Of a stretch of 64,000 bases of DNA, positions 33,146 through 41,143 are shown piece after piece; positions within the stretch are counted from its first letter, which is position 1, and every line of letters starts with the position of its first letter. The notes beneath the pieces were generated by a model. It was not told the origin of the DNA. It was given only the letters and a program-made list of their open reading frames with translations, and made no database searches. The stretch is from DASRDZ01 sp035652335 (GTDB taxonomy: Bacteria > Chloroflexota > Dormibacteria > Aeolococcales > Aeolococcaceae): NCBI GenBank assembly GCA_035652335.1, contig DASRDZ010000007.1, positions 3,150 to 67,149 on the forward strand, in the 5' to 3' direction. Made by a program: the position numbers and the translations under genes.

Positions 33146-35778
33146 GAGATGTTGGCCTCGCAGTAGCCGGTGTTGATCCATCCAGGCCCGCCGTTCTCGG
33201 GCTTCACGGCGTAGAGGTCCTCGGCGGAGCCGCCGTGATGATGGTCGCCGCCGCTGAAGTCGACCGGGCAGTTGGCGCCGACGGTCGACCTGTAGCCGTC
33301 GAGCATCAGGCCGGCGATGGCGTTGCGGCTGCAGGTCACGCCGCACTTCACCAGCAGGTCGGCCACCTGGCGCCACGCCTCCCAGGTGCCGAAGAGCAGG
33401 TCGCCGCCGTCACCGCACAGGTCGGCGGCGGGGTCGTACTTGGCGTAGGCGGCCTCGAACTGCTTGATCTCCTCCATGTACTGTCCGTAGTCGGCGTCCT
33501 TGCGGGTGATCCCGCTGCCGCCCGAGGTGCAGCGCGCCGACGACGACGTGTACGCGGGCCAGGGCACCATGCCCTGCATGCCACTGGTGTCCACGCCCGA
33601 CTGGTTGAGCGTGTACAGGGTCAGGTTGAAGGGATAGAGCAGCCACTTGGGGTCGTATGACTGGTTGCTCGACTGCTGGATGATCTGGTCGGCGGCCAGC
33701 GCGTTCTCCCAGATGAGCACCACCTGCGCTCCCGACGCCTTCATGTCCAGGATCTCCTTGGTGTAGTCGCCCTGGTTGTTGGTGACGAAGTCGTCCTTGA
33801 CCACCTTGCTCGACATCCCCGCCGCGGCCAGCGCGGCCTTGAAGGTGGTGATGCCCGGCTCCCAGTTCGAGCTCTGCCGCTCGATGATGCCGATGTTCTT
33901 GCCGGCGAACTTGCTGACGTAGTACTGGCCGAACTGGGTGCCGATCTGCTCCAGGGTGGGCAGCATGGTGAAGCTGTACTGCAGGCCGCGTGCCTGGGTG
34001 GCGATGTGGTGGATGTAGAGCATGTGGTTCTGCTCGGCCCAGTCGCGCACGGTGGGGATCTGGTCGAAGCCGATGCCGCTGAGCAGGAAGAAGTCGCCGC
34101 CCGACTGGTTCTGGCAGGCCTGCGCCGCCTGCACCGCCTTGTTGGGCTGGTAGCCGTCGTCCTGGATGGAGATGCCCGCAGAGCCGTCGGGCTGCAGGAT
34201 CTGGCGGTTGTAGATCCCCGACTGGCCGGCGGTGTGCGGGTAGGGGTCGGCGTTCGGGTCGTTGACCATCTGCCAGAAGACGTTGAGGTCGCTGGCGCCG
34301 ATGTTGAAGGCGGGACCGAAGGTGAGCGCCGCGTGGGCGCACATCTGGATGCGCGTGTTGCTGATGCCGATGTTGTCCTCGGCGGGGGTGAAGAGGTTCG
34401 CCCGCGGTGCGACCGGCGCGCTGCCGGCGAAGGCCGCGGCGCCGACCGCGGCTGCGCCGCCCGCGCCGTTGGACCCCGCGCCGCTCCCGGCAGATCCGCC
34501 GCCGGTGCCGCTGCCGCCCGCGGCGCCCGGCGCGCCAGTCGCCGCCGAGCCCGGCGCCGCGCTGCTCGTCGCCGGCGCGTAGCTGGGGATGCCGGCGACC
34601 GGCTGGCCGCCACCGGTCACCGCCGCGGCGGGAGCCGGAGTCCCGATGGTGTGGTTGTAGACCCCCCAACCCGAGCTCCAGAGCAGCAGCGTCCCCGCCA
34701 CCGCCACGGCGCGCGGGTGCAACTTGAGCTGGGCCAGCGTCCCGGCGCGCAGCCCGGCGGCGCTGCTGAACGCCTGCACCGCGGGCTGGGCCAGCAGAGC
34801 GGCGGAGAATGCCAGGCTGATGCCGAAGACGAGCAGCCAGATCGGAACCTGTCCCGAGGCAGCCTGCTCGACGACCACCGCCGGCTGCGGAGTCTTCGGC
34901 GCGGGAACCGCCGACGCGACGGGGGCCGGCGAGGCGCCGGTGGTGGGCACCGTCGCCGGAGCGACCACCGCGGGCACCACGGCCGACGAGGCGCCGCCAC
35001 CTCCCCCACCGCCGCTGCCCCCGCTGGTGAAGACGCTGCCGCCGCCGCTCGACGCCGAGGAGCTGATCACCGTGGTCGCGCCGCTCGGCGTCGAGACGGT
35101 CGCGGTGGCGATGTCGTGGTCGCGGTTGAAGGCGACGGTCCACGGCTGGGTGGTGTCGACCGCGTCGGGAAGGATGGCCAGGCCGGTGTTGACGCCCTTG
35201 TTCTGCCAGTAGGGGAGGAAACGGGCGACGTCGAAGCTGAAGGCGGTGATGGCGCCGCTGCTGTCGGTGACCGCCTTGCCCACCACGGGGGACACCGTCT
35301 GGTCCGCCTGCGGCGCAGAGCACTGCGCCGAGCTGGCGCAGCCGGAGAAGCCCGCGGGCAGCTCGCTGCTCAGCGGGTATGCGTCGAGGATCCACGCGGG
35401 GCCGGAGTTGACGTTGTCGGTGCTGCCGTTGTCGGCGTTCACCGCCAGCGTCAGCACCAGCGAGCTGACCGTGTCGCCGGCGGGGATGGCGTTCAGCTCG
35501 ATGTGGACCAGGGAGTGGTACGCGCTCTGGTTGGGCGTTGCGCCGACGTGGATGCTGGCCGGGTCCGGGCAGGGGGGAGTGGTGCAGCCGAACTCCACGG
35601 CGTAGGCCTGGTAGGCGTCGGCGCCCGCGTCGGGCACGTAGGCCTGGCGGTCGAGGGCGATGTCCTGGCTGTCGGCGAGCCCGGGGGTGGCCGCGAGCAG
35701 CCCGATCCCCGAGGCGATGGTCAGCGCCAGCGTCGCCGTGCCCAGCCAGAGCCGGACCTGCTGTGGCAGTCGCTTCAA
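33142..35778 (-). CDS. Membrane-anchored Liv-type substrate-binding protein with extra N-terminal exodomain
   Basis: TTG 35778 lies 6 nt after AGGAGG, giving 878 aa, about twice the usual LivK length. Residues 8-35 are a signal or anchor helix. Residues about 38-235 form a beta-rich domain (SLVHIELNAIPAGDTVSSLV, DVARFLPYWQNKGVNTGLAI) that resembles DNRLRE/carbohydrate-binding modules. A Gly/Ser/Ala/Pro linker leads to two membrane helices at about 311-334 and 356-379, and a second Gly/Ala linker follows. From about 456 comes a periplasmic-binding-protein fold (FNIGASDLNVFWQMVND, GKNIGIIERQSSNWEPG, DMKASGAQVVLIWENALAAD). It heads the Liv operon, so it is probably the receptor. The topology is highly unusual. 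Confidence 0.8.
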   Translation of the reverse strand: MKRLPQQVRLWLGTATLALTIASGIGLLAATPGLADSQDIALDRQAYVPDAGADAYQAYAVEFGCTTPPCPDPASIHVGATPNQSAYHSLVHIELNAIPAGDTVSSLVLTLAVNADNGSTDNVNSGPAWILDAYPLSSELPAGFSGCASSAQCSAPQADQTVSPVVGKAVTDSSGAITAFSFDVARFLPYWQNKGVNTGLAILPDAVDTTQPWTVAFNRDHDIATATVSTPSGATTVISSSASSGGGSVFTSGGSGGGGGGGASSAVVPAVVAPATVPTTGASPAPVASAVPAPKTPQPAVVVEQAASGQVPIWLLVFGISLAFSAALLAQPAVQAFSSAAGLRAGTLAQLKLHPRAVAVAGTLLLWSSGWGVYNHTIGTPAPAAAVTGGGQPVAGIPSYAPATSSAAPGSAATGAPGAAGGSGTGGGSAGSGAGSNGAGGAAAVGAAAFAGSAPVAPRANLFTPAEDNIGISNTRIQMCAHAALTFGPAFNIGASDLNVFWQMVNDPNADPYPHTAGQSGIYNRQILQPDGSAGISIQDDGYQPNKAVQAAQACQNQSGGDFFLLSGIGFDQIPTVRDWAEQNHMLYIHHIATQARGLQYSFTMLPTLEQIGTQFGQYYVSKFAGKNIGIIERQSSNWEPGITTFKAALAAAGMSSKVVKDDFVTNNQGDYTKEILDMKASGAQVVLIWENALAADQIIQQSSNQSYDPKWLLYPFNLTLYTLNQSGVDTSGMQGMVPWPAYTSSSARCTSGGSGITRKDADYGQYMEEIKQFEAAYAKYDPAADLCGDGGDLLFGTWEAWRQVADLLVKCGVTCSRNAIAGLMLDGYRSTVGANCPVDFSGGDHHHGGSAEDLYAVKPENGGPGWINTGYCEANIS

Positions 35779-35818
35779 CTCCAACCTCCTTGGCGCCCGC
35801 TCCAGGCCACCGTGCTTG

Positions 35819-35838
35819 CCGAGCGAACGATCGCTCGG
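35819..35838. promoter_or_regulatory. Perfect palindromic TetR operator candidate
   Basis: Arms CCGAGCG (35819-35825) and CGCTCGG (35832-35838) are perfectly complementary around a 6-nt centre AACGAT. The site lies midway between the divergent binding-protein gene and the TetR gene. The 20-bp length and CCGAGCG arms resemble operators of FadR/KstR-like TetR repressors of lipid and steroid genes. It probably controls both directions. Confidence 0.65.
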
Positions 35839-35882
35839 TATTGTGGAGCAGCGGCTCCGGGCGATGTCAAGGCCCGATCCCG

Positions 35883-36614
35883 ATGTACCGTTCAGCGGTG
35901 AGCCGAGGAGGATCGGACCTGTCCAGCACGAACGCCGCCGCAGCTCAGCTTCCTGCGGCGGGCGCCCCCCAACCGATCGACAACCCCCCGCCCAGCGTCA
36001 TTTCGCAGGGCGCCCTGCTGCCGCCGCGCCTGCGCTCGAACGGCACCCTGCGCCGCCTCCACGAGGCCGCCCTGGTGCGCTTCGGCGAGCGGGGCTACCA
36101 CGGCGTCTCCATCCGGGAGCTGGCCGAGGCGGCCGGGGTCACGGTGAGCTCGGTCTACTCGCACGTCAGCGCCAAGGAGGACCTGCTCGCCGAGCTGATG
36201 GTGGTCGGCCACCTGGAGCACAACGAGTGGATGCGCCGCGCCGCGGAGGCGGCGCCCGAGGACCCGGCCAGCCGGATGCGCGCCGTGGTGCATGCGCACG
36301 TGCGCGTGCACGCCACCTATCCGCTGCTCACCCGGGTGTGCAACAAGGAGCTGCACGCCCTCTCCCCGGCCAACGCCGCGCGGGTGATGGAGGTGCGCCA
36401 CGACTCCGAGCGGCTCTTCCTCGAGGTCGTCGAGGCGGGAGTCGCCGCGGAGCTCTTCTCCTGCCACGACCCGTGGCTGGCCGTCGCCGCCATCGGCGGC
36501 ATGGGCATCCGCGTCTCCGAGTGGTTCGACCCGCGCGGTCCCTATGCCGTCGACGAGGTCGCCGACGCCTACGCCGAGCTGGCCCTGCGCATGCTCTGCG
36601 CCGGGCCCGGCTGA
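35883..36614 (+). CDS. TetR-family regulator of the divergent Liv operon
   Basis: 243 aa if started at ATG 35883. A CTG at 35919, 7 nt after GAGGAGG, would be an unusual alternative. The HTH is RLHEAALVRFGERGYHGVSI followed by RELAEAAGVTVSSVYSHVSA and KEDLLAEL, a standard TetR N-terminus. The ligand domain contains MRAVVHAHVRVHATYPLLTRVCNKELHALSP, common to regulators of acyl-CoA metabolism. The palindrome upstream is its likely operator. The inducer may be the acyl-CoA made by the operon's synthetase (inference). Confidence 0.87.
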   Translation: MYRSAVSRGGSDLSSTNAAAAQLPAAGAPQPIDNPPPSVISQGALLPPRLRSNGTLRRLHEAALVRFGERGYHGVSIRELAEAAGVTVSSVYSHVSAKEDLLAELMVVGHLEHNEWMRRAAEAAPEDPASRMRAVVHAHVRVHATYPLLTRVCNKELHALSPANAARVMEVRHDSERLFLEVVEAGVAAELFSCHDPWLAVAAIGGMGIRVSEWFDPRGPYAVDEVADAYAELALRMLCAGPG

Positions 36615-36617
36615 GCC

Positions 36618-37373
36618 TTGCTCGACCTGGGCGGCCGGGTGGCCGTGGTGACCGGCGCGTCCTCCGGCCTGGGTGCGCGCTTCGCCCGCGTGCTGCACGG
36701 CGCGGGCGCGTCGGTGGTCCTGGGCGCGCGCCGCGTGGACCGCATCGAGGCGCTGGCGGCGGAGCTGGGCGACGGCCGGGCGCTGGCGGTGCGCTGCGAC
36801 GTGCGCGAGGAGGCCGACGTCGTGGCGCTGGTGCGCGCGGCGGTGGAGCGCTTCGGCCGCCTCGACGTCATGGTCAACAACGCGGGGGTGTCGCAGCCGG
36901 CACCCGCCGAGGAGGAGTCCACCGAGAGCTTCCGCGAGGTGGTCGAGGTCAACCTGGTCAGCGTCTTCGTCGGCTGCCGGGAGGCGGCGCGCGTGATGCT
37001 GGAGCAGGAGGGCGGCGGCAGCATCGTCAACGTCGCCTCGGTGCTGGGGCTGGTGGGCAACGGGCGGGTGAAGCAGGCCGGCTACGCGGCCAGCAAGGGC
37101 GGGGTGGTCAACCTGACGCGCGAGCTGGCGGCGCAGTGGGCCCGGCGCGGGGTGCGCGTCAACGCGATCGCACCGGGCTGGTTCGCCACCGAGATCAACG
37201 AGGAGATGTTCGCGGGCGAGCGCAGCATCGCCTTCATGGAGCGCGGCGCGCCGATGGGGCGCACAGGGCGTGAGGACGAGCTGGACGGCGTTCTGCTGCT
37301 GCTCGCGTCCGGAGCGTCGAGCTTCGTCACCGGGCAGACGATCGCGGTCGACGGGGGCTGGACCGCCGTCTGA
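36618..37373 (+). CDS. Short-chain dehydrogenase/reductase
   Basis: 251 aa from a TTG start 3 nt after the TetR stop. Classical SDR motifs: TGASSGLG (cofactor), NNAG, the catalytic Ser in VNVASVLGLVG, YAASK (Tyr/Lys), and APGWFATEIN. After the first strand the sequence reads VVLGARRVDR, where an Arg pair suggests NADP(H). The C-terminus FVTGQTIAVDGGWTAV is typical. It oxidises or reduces a hydroxy/keto group, for example in beta-oxidation-like steps. Co-transcription with TetR is likely. Confidence 0.9.
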   Translation: MLDLGGRVAVVTGASSGLGARFARVLHGAGASVVLGARRVDRIEALAAELGDGRALAVRCDVREEADVVALVRAAVERFGRLDVMVNNAGVSQPAPAEEESTESFREVVEVNLVSVFVGCREAARVMLEQEGGGSIVNVASVLGLVGNGRVKQAGYAASKGGVVNLTRELAAQWARRGVRVNAIAPGWFATEINEEMFAGERSIAFMERGAPMGRTGREDELDGVLLLLASGASSFVTGQTIAVDGGWTAV

Positions 37374-37456
37374 CGCGGGCGGCCTTCGCGCTCGCGCCAC
37401 GCGCTGTGCCACGATCTCACTCGCGGTCGGCGGGTGCCCGATGAGAGGAGAAGGCC

Positions 37457-38380
37457 ATGGTTCAGACACCCGCAGCAGCCCGGCCCGTCGCCAGCGGTCT
37501 CACGCTCGAACGCCTCGCCCCCGGCGGCAAGGACGGCCCCGACAACGTCGTTCGCGACAGCGACCAGCTCTGCGGCGGCCTCTGGGGCCAGCAGTGGAGC
37601 CTGGGCCGCGCCGAGGATCCCTGGCGCATGCAGATCCCCGACATCCGCATGGCCCGCAACCAGTTCTGGCCGATGCACTGGCACGACTGCTGGATCGCGG
37701 TCATCGTCATCGACGGGTCGGTGCTGATCGGTGACTGGTGGATGAACCCCGGCGACGTGCTGATCTCGCCTGCGCGCGTCGAATACGGCCCCGTCCTCAA
37801 CGGGCCCAAGGGCTGCCAGCTGCTCGAGGTGTTCGCCCAGGACGTGCTCTCCGGCGGCGGCTACGGACCCGAGTTCCACGACCATCCCACGCTCGCGCAC
37901 CTGCAGACGGCGAAGAGCGGCAAGGCCGCCAACTTCCTGCCGCGTCCCGCCGGCTCCGAGCACAACCTCGGCAACCAGACGACTCCGCTCGCCGGCGTCG
38001 CGGGGGTGCGCACGGGGAAGCTGCAGGGCGGCCAGCGCTGGGACCTCGGCGAGGCGGCCGATCCCGGGCGCGGCGTGATGCTGGACACCAGGCTGCCGGC
38101 GTCGGTGTCCATCCCCGCCCACCACCATCGCGACTGGCGCGCACTGCTGCTGTGGAACGGGTCGATGCGCATCGGCGACGTCGAGCTGACCAAGGACGAC
38201 CTGCTCATCGTCGAGCCCGGCGCGGAGGTGCCCGCGGCGGTCACCGGTGCCTACGGCGTGCACATGACGGAGTTCGCCCGCACCGCGGCCGCGGTCCCCA
38301 CCGTCTTCCGCGGCGGCGACCGCGAGTCGGCCGGCTACCGCGAGGGCATCGCGGCCACGGTGGACGCCGAGTTCGAGTAG
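37457..38380 (+). CDS. Double-cupin (bicupin) protein of unknown reaction
   Basis: 307 aa with GAGAGGAGAAG before the ATG. Two cupin-like halves are visible. The first has FWPMHWHDCWIAVIVIDGS and NPGDVLISPARVEYGP. The second has SIPAHHHRDWRALLLWNGS and DDLLIVEPGAEVP. The HWH-D and HHH-D clusters are candidate metal ligands in both halves, so both could bind Fe or Mn. Bicupins include gentisate and related dioxygenases and sugar-acid enzymes, but I cannot assign a substrate. It stands alone between the SDR and a convergent propeller protein. Confidence 0.7.
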   Translation: MVQTPAAARPVASGLTLERLAPGGKDGPDNVVRDSDQLCGGLWGQQWSLGRAEDPWRMQIPDIRMARNQFWPMHWHDCWIAVIVIDGSVLIGDWWMNPGDVLISPARVEYGPVLNGPKGCQLLEVFAQDVLSGGGYGPEFHDHPTLAHLQTAKSGKAANFLPRPAGSEHNLGNQTTPLAGVAGVRTGKLQGGQRWDLGEAADPGRGVMLDTRLPASVSIPAHHHRDWRALLLWNGSMRIGDVELTKDDLLIVEPGAEVPAAVTGAYGVHMTEFARTAAAVPTVFRGGDRESAGYREGIAATVDAEFE

Positions 38381-38400
38381 CCGGCGCGCCGCACGGCGCC

Positions 38401-39855
38401 TCAGTCCACCGGTGCGGCGCCGTGGACCAGCACCTCGCAGTACTCGCCGAAGAAGATGCCGTTGAGCATGCGGCCCTCGTCGGCGCGGCACTGCAGCCGG
38501 CCGCCGATCCACTTGAACACGTCGCCGGCCGCCGGCTGGGCCACCCAGATCTCGCCGAAGTCGTTGACGGCGACGCCGCCGGCTCCGACGTCCTCGCCGA
38601 AGCCGCCCCGATGCATGCTGTGCACCTGCCCGGCGAACGTGCCCGCGATGTTGAACTCGCAGTAGCGACCGCCGTCGAAGACGACCCAGGCGGTGCGCAC
38701 CAGCCCGCTGGTCTGCTCGGCGACGGGGATGAGCGCCATGTCCCGCGGTGCGGCGAAGGGCAGCTCGAAGTCGTGCAGCACGCGATCGCCGGCGGGGTCG
38801 ATGCCGAGCAGCCGCCCCGGCGCCGGCGGGTCGGGGCGGCAGAGCACCCACACGCCGCCGTCCTGGGCGACGCGCACCGCACACGGCGGCGCGGGCACAG
38901 CGGCGCTCGCCTGCACGGTGAGGCCGGGCAGGCGCAAGCGATGCACGGCCCTCCGAGCGGAGTCGGCAACCCATGCCGCATCCCCGCCGGCGCCGATCGC
39001 CGCGTCGACCAGCCGTCCGCCGACCGTCGCCGTCGCGCACTCCCCGCCCGGCAGCGCGACGCGCAGCAGCGCGCCCGCATCCGTCGCCACCACCGCGAAG
39101 GAGCCGTCCGGCGCCACGGCACCGCCGAGCGGGGCACCCTGGGTCACCTCCAGCTCAGCCACGATCGTGCGGTCCGCCACCGCGAGGATCGACAACCGCG
39201 GTCGCGCACCACCCTGCGACACCAGCGCGTGCAGGTCACCCGTGCACACGTGCGTCGCATCCGCGCAGGCGATGGCGGGGCGCAGCTCGTCCATGCCGTT
39301 GAGCTGCCGGTCGTAGGAGTACCCCGGCCGGCCGAGCGCGATCGGCGTCACCACGCCGGCGGCGGGGCAGGTGACGAACGCCGTGCGACCGTCGGGTGTG
39401 ACGGCGATGCGTTCAGCGCCGGGCACGGGCAGCGTCTGCGACCCGCCGATGATCCCGGCGATGATCTGCCAGGTCACCGGCCGCCCCGGCTCGACGTCGA
39501 GGATCAGGCGGCGGCTGCAGGTCGTGGCCCAGGCGGACTCACCGTTGACCGAGGCGACCGAGTGCACGGCCGCGCCCGGCACCGGCGCGCCACCCGAGTC
39601 GTAGAGCAGCGCGCCCGGCGTGTCCGGTTGGGCCGCGTAGAAGAGCAGCGCGCCGCGCGAGTTGCCGAGGAACGAGTAGGCCGACTGCACCTCGACGACG
39701 ACGCGCGAGCGCAGCGGCATGAACACGCCGCGGAGCACCTCCGCCCCGTCGGCGGCGAGATCGTGGACGACGAGGTCGCGGGTGAGGCGGCTCAGCAGCG
39801 GGATGTCGGTGGCCGCCTCCGTCGCGGCGGCGGAACCCTCCCCGGGATCGGTCAC
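38401..39855 (-). CDS. Beta-propeller (SMP-30/NHL-like) protein of unknown function
   Basis: GTG 39855 with AAGGTG upstream gives 484 aa. The frame is open a little further but without a better site. There are repeating units of the form 'ava.DG..fV.....g.v..i.l' (RIAVTPDGRTAFVTCPAAGV, GAVAPDGSFAVVATDAGALL, VRVAQDGGVWVLCRPD, VAVNDFGEIWVAQPAAGDVF), as in six- or seven-bladed propellers. No signal peptide is obvious. Relatives include lactonases and sugar-binding or regulatory propellers. No catalytic residues can be assigned. Confidence 0.7.
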   Translation of the reverse strand: MTDPGEGSAAATEAATDIPLLSRLTRDLVVHDLAADGAEVLRGVFMPLRSRVVVEVQSAYSFLGNSRGALLFYAAQPDTPGALLYDSGGAPVPGAAVHSVASVNGESAWATTCSRRLILDVEPGRPVTWQIIAGIIGGSQTLPVPGAERIAVTPDGRTAFVTCPAAGVVTPIALGRPGYSYDRQLNGMDELRPAIACADATHVCTGDLHALVSQGGARPRLSILAVADRTIVAELEVTQGAPLGGAVAPDGSFAVVATDAGALLRVALPGGECATATVGGRLVDAAIGAGGDAAWVADSARRAVHRLRLPGLTVQASAAVPAPPCAVRVAQDGGVWVLCRPDPPAPGRLLGIDPAGDRVLHDFELPFAAPRDMALIPVAEQTSGLVRTAWVVFDGGRYCEFNIAGTFAGQVHSMHRGGFGEDVGAGGVAVNDFGEIWVAQPAAGDVFKWIGGRLQCRADEGRMLNGIFFGEYCEVLVHGAAPVD

Positions 39856-39922
39856 GAGGGGGCACCTTAGCAGCGACGAGCGGCGTCCTCGCTCCGCCCC
39901 GACCCCGCCCTCCCCAACCCGC

Positions 39923-39940
39923 CTATTGATGTTCATAATC
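39923..39940. promoter_or_regulatory. AT-rich regulatory site before the first amidohydrolase gene
   Basis: CTATT (39923-39927) and GATGTTCATAATC (39928-39940) form an AT-rich island in GC-rich DNA 50 nt upstream of the gene start. The right part matches the half-site pattern (A/G)ATG(T/G)(T/C)CATA also found at 44494 and 61691, and more loosely at 55984. CATAAT (39934-39939) could act as a -10 box, but the -35 is poor. Confidence 0.4.
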
Positions 39941-39989
39941 GTCAGGTTCGGGGGACGGCGGCCGGTTGGTGCGAACAGGAGTACGGGCC

Positions 39990-41117
39990 ATGGACTACAG
40001 GGTCATCTCGACCGACAACCACATCAACGAGCCGCCCGGGACGTACGTGGACCGGGTGCCCAAGGCGCTGCGCGACAAGGCCCCGCGGATGATGCGCGGC
40101 GACGACGGCGGTGACGGCTGGAGCTTCGACGGCAACCCGCCCAAGGTGACCTTCGGCCTCGGCGCCGTGGGCGCCATCAGCGAGCAGAACTTCAAGCAGT
40201 ACCGCACCCACGGCATCAAGTTCGAGGAACTGCTGCCGGGCAACTACGAGGGCGCCGCCCACATCAAGGACAACGAGCGCGACGGCGTCGACGCCGCCAC
40301 CATCTACCCCGCAGCGGTCGGCTCCGCCTACATGATCCCCGACCGCGAGCTGGCGGTCGCCTGCGTGCGCGCCTACAACGACTGGCTGATCGACGACTTC
40401 TGTTCCGCCGATCCCAGCCGCCTCATCTCGCTGCCCTTCATGCCGGTCAACGACGGCATCGAGACCCTGGTGGCCGAGGCGGAGCGCGTCGTCGCCAAGG
40501 GCGCGCGGGGGCTCTACCTGCCCACCGCGGAGGTCGGCTACCACGACCATCGCTACGACCCGCTCTGGAAGGTCGCCACCGAGGCCGGCGTGCCGGTGAC
40601 CATCCACCGCACCGGGGTGAGCCGCAAGGAGGAGACCCCTGGACCGGGTCCCGACGCACCCCAGGGCATCAACGTGGCCCGCATCGTGCAGCGCTTCTTC
40701 TCGGCCATCAACCCGATCAGCAACCTGATCTTCTCTGGCCTCTTCGACCGCTTCCCCAGCCTCATCTTCGTCGCCGCCGAGGTCAACTGCAACTGGCTGC
40801 CCGGCCTGGCCATGCAGATGGACCAGGAGTACGAGCGGCAGCGGCACTGGGCCGAGCTGGCCTTCTCCCGGGAGCCCAGCTCCTACCTCGGCACCAACGT
40901 CTTCGTCACCATCCTCGACGACTTCGTCGGCGCCGACATGTGCAGGCGCGACCCCAGGCTGGCCAGCGCCACCATGTTCTCGACCGACTACCCGCACAGC
41001 ACCACGCTGTGGCCGAAGAGCAAGGAGTTCATCGCCAGGATGTTCGACGGCATGGACGCCGGCACCAGGCACGCCATCCTGGCGGGCAACGCCGTCCGCG
41101 CCTACTCGCTGAACTGA
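39990..41117 (+). CDS. ACMSD-like metal-dependent amidohydrolase/decarboxylase (PF04909 type)
   Basis: 375 aa from ATG 39990, with AGGAG 8 nt before. The protein opens with VISTDNHINEPPGTY, where D-x-H replaces the usual HxH or ExH metal site. A central His sits in PVTIHRTGVS and the late Asp/His in MFSTDYPHSTTLW. This set belongs to the ACMSD/LigW group (aromatic or vinylogous acid decarboxylases and ring-cleavage hydrolases). It could remove CO2 from, or hydrolyse, a CoA-pathway intermediate. It is the first gene of a five-gene block ending with DUF35 and a second amidohydrolase. Confidence 0.88.
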   Translation: MDYRVISTDNHINEPPGTYVDRVPKALRDKAPRMMRGDDGGDGWSFDGNPPKVTFGLGAVGAISEQNFKQYRTHGIKFEELLPGNYEGAAHIKDNERDGVDAATIYPAAVGSAYMIPDRELAVACVRAYNDWLIDDFCSADPSRLISLPFMPVNDGIETLVAEAERVVAKGARGLYLPTAEVGYHDHRYDPLWKVATEAGVPVTIHRTGVSRKEETPGPGPDAPQGINVARIVQRFFSAINPISNLIFSGLFDRFPSLIFVAAEVNCNWLPGLAMQMDQEYERQRHWAELAFSREPSSYLGTNVFVTILDDFVGADMCRRDPRLASATMFSTDYPHSTTLWPKSKEFIARMFDGMDAGTRHAILAGNAVRAYSLN

Positions 41118-41143
41118 GCAGCGAGCACAGAGCGGAGCAGCGC

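Noticed and set aside
38383..38400. GGCGC/GCGCC inverted repeat between the bicupin and propeller genes
   Set aside because: Short stem with an 8-nt loop in GC-rich DNA, so chance occurrence is likely.
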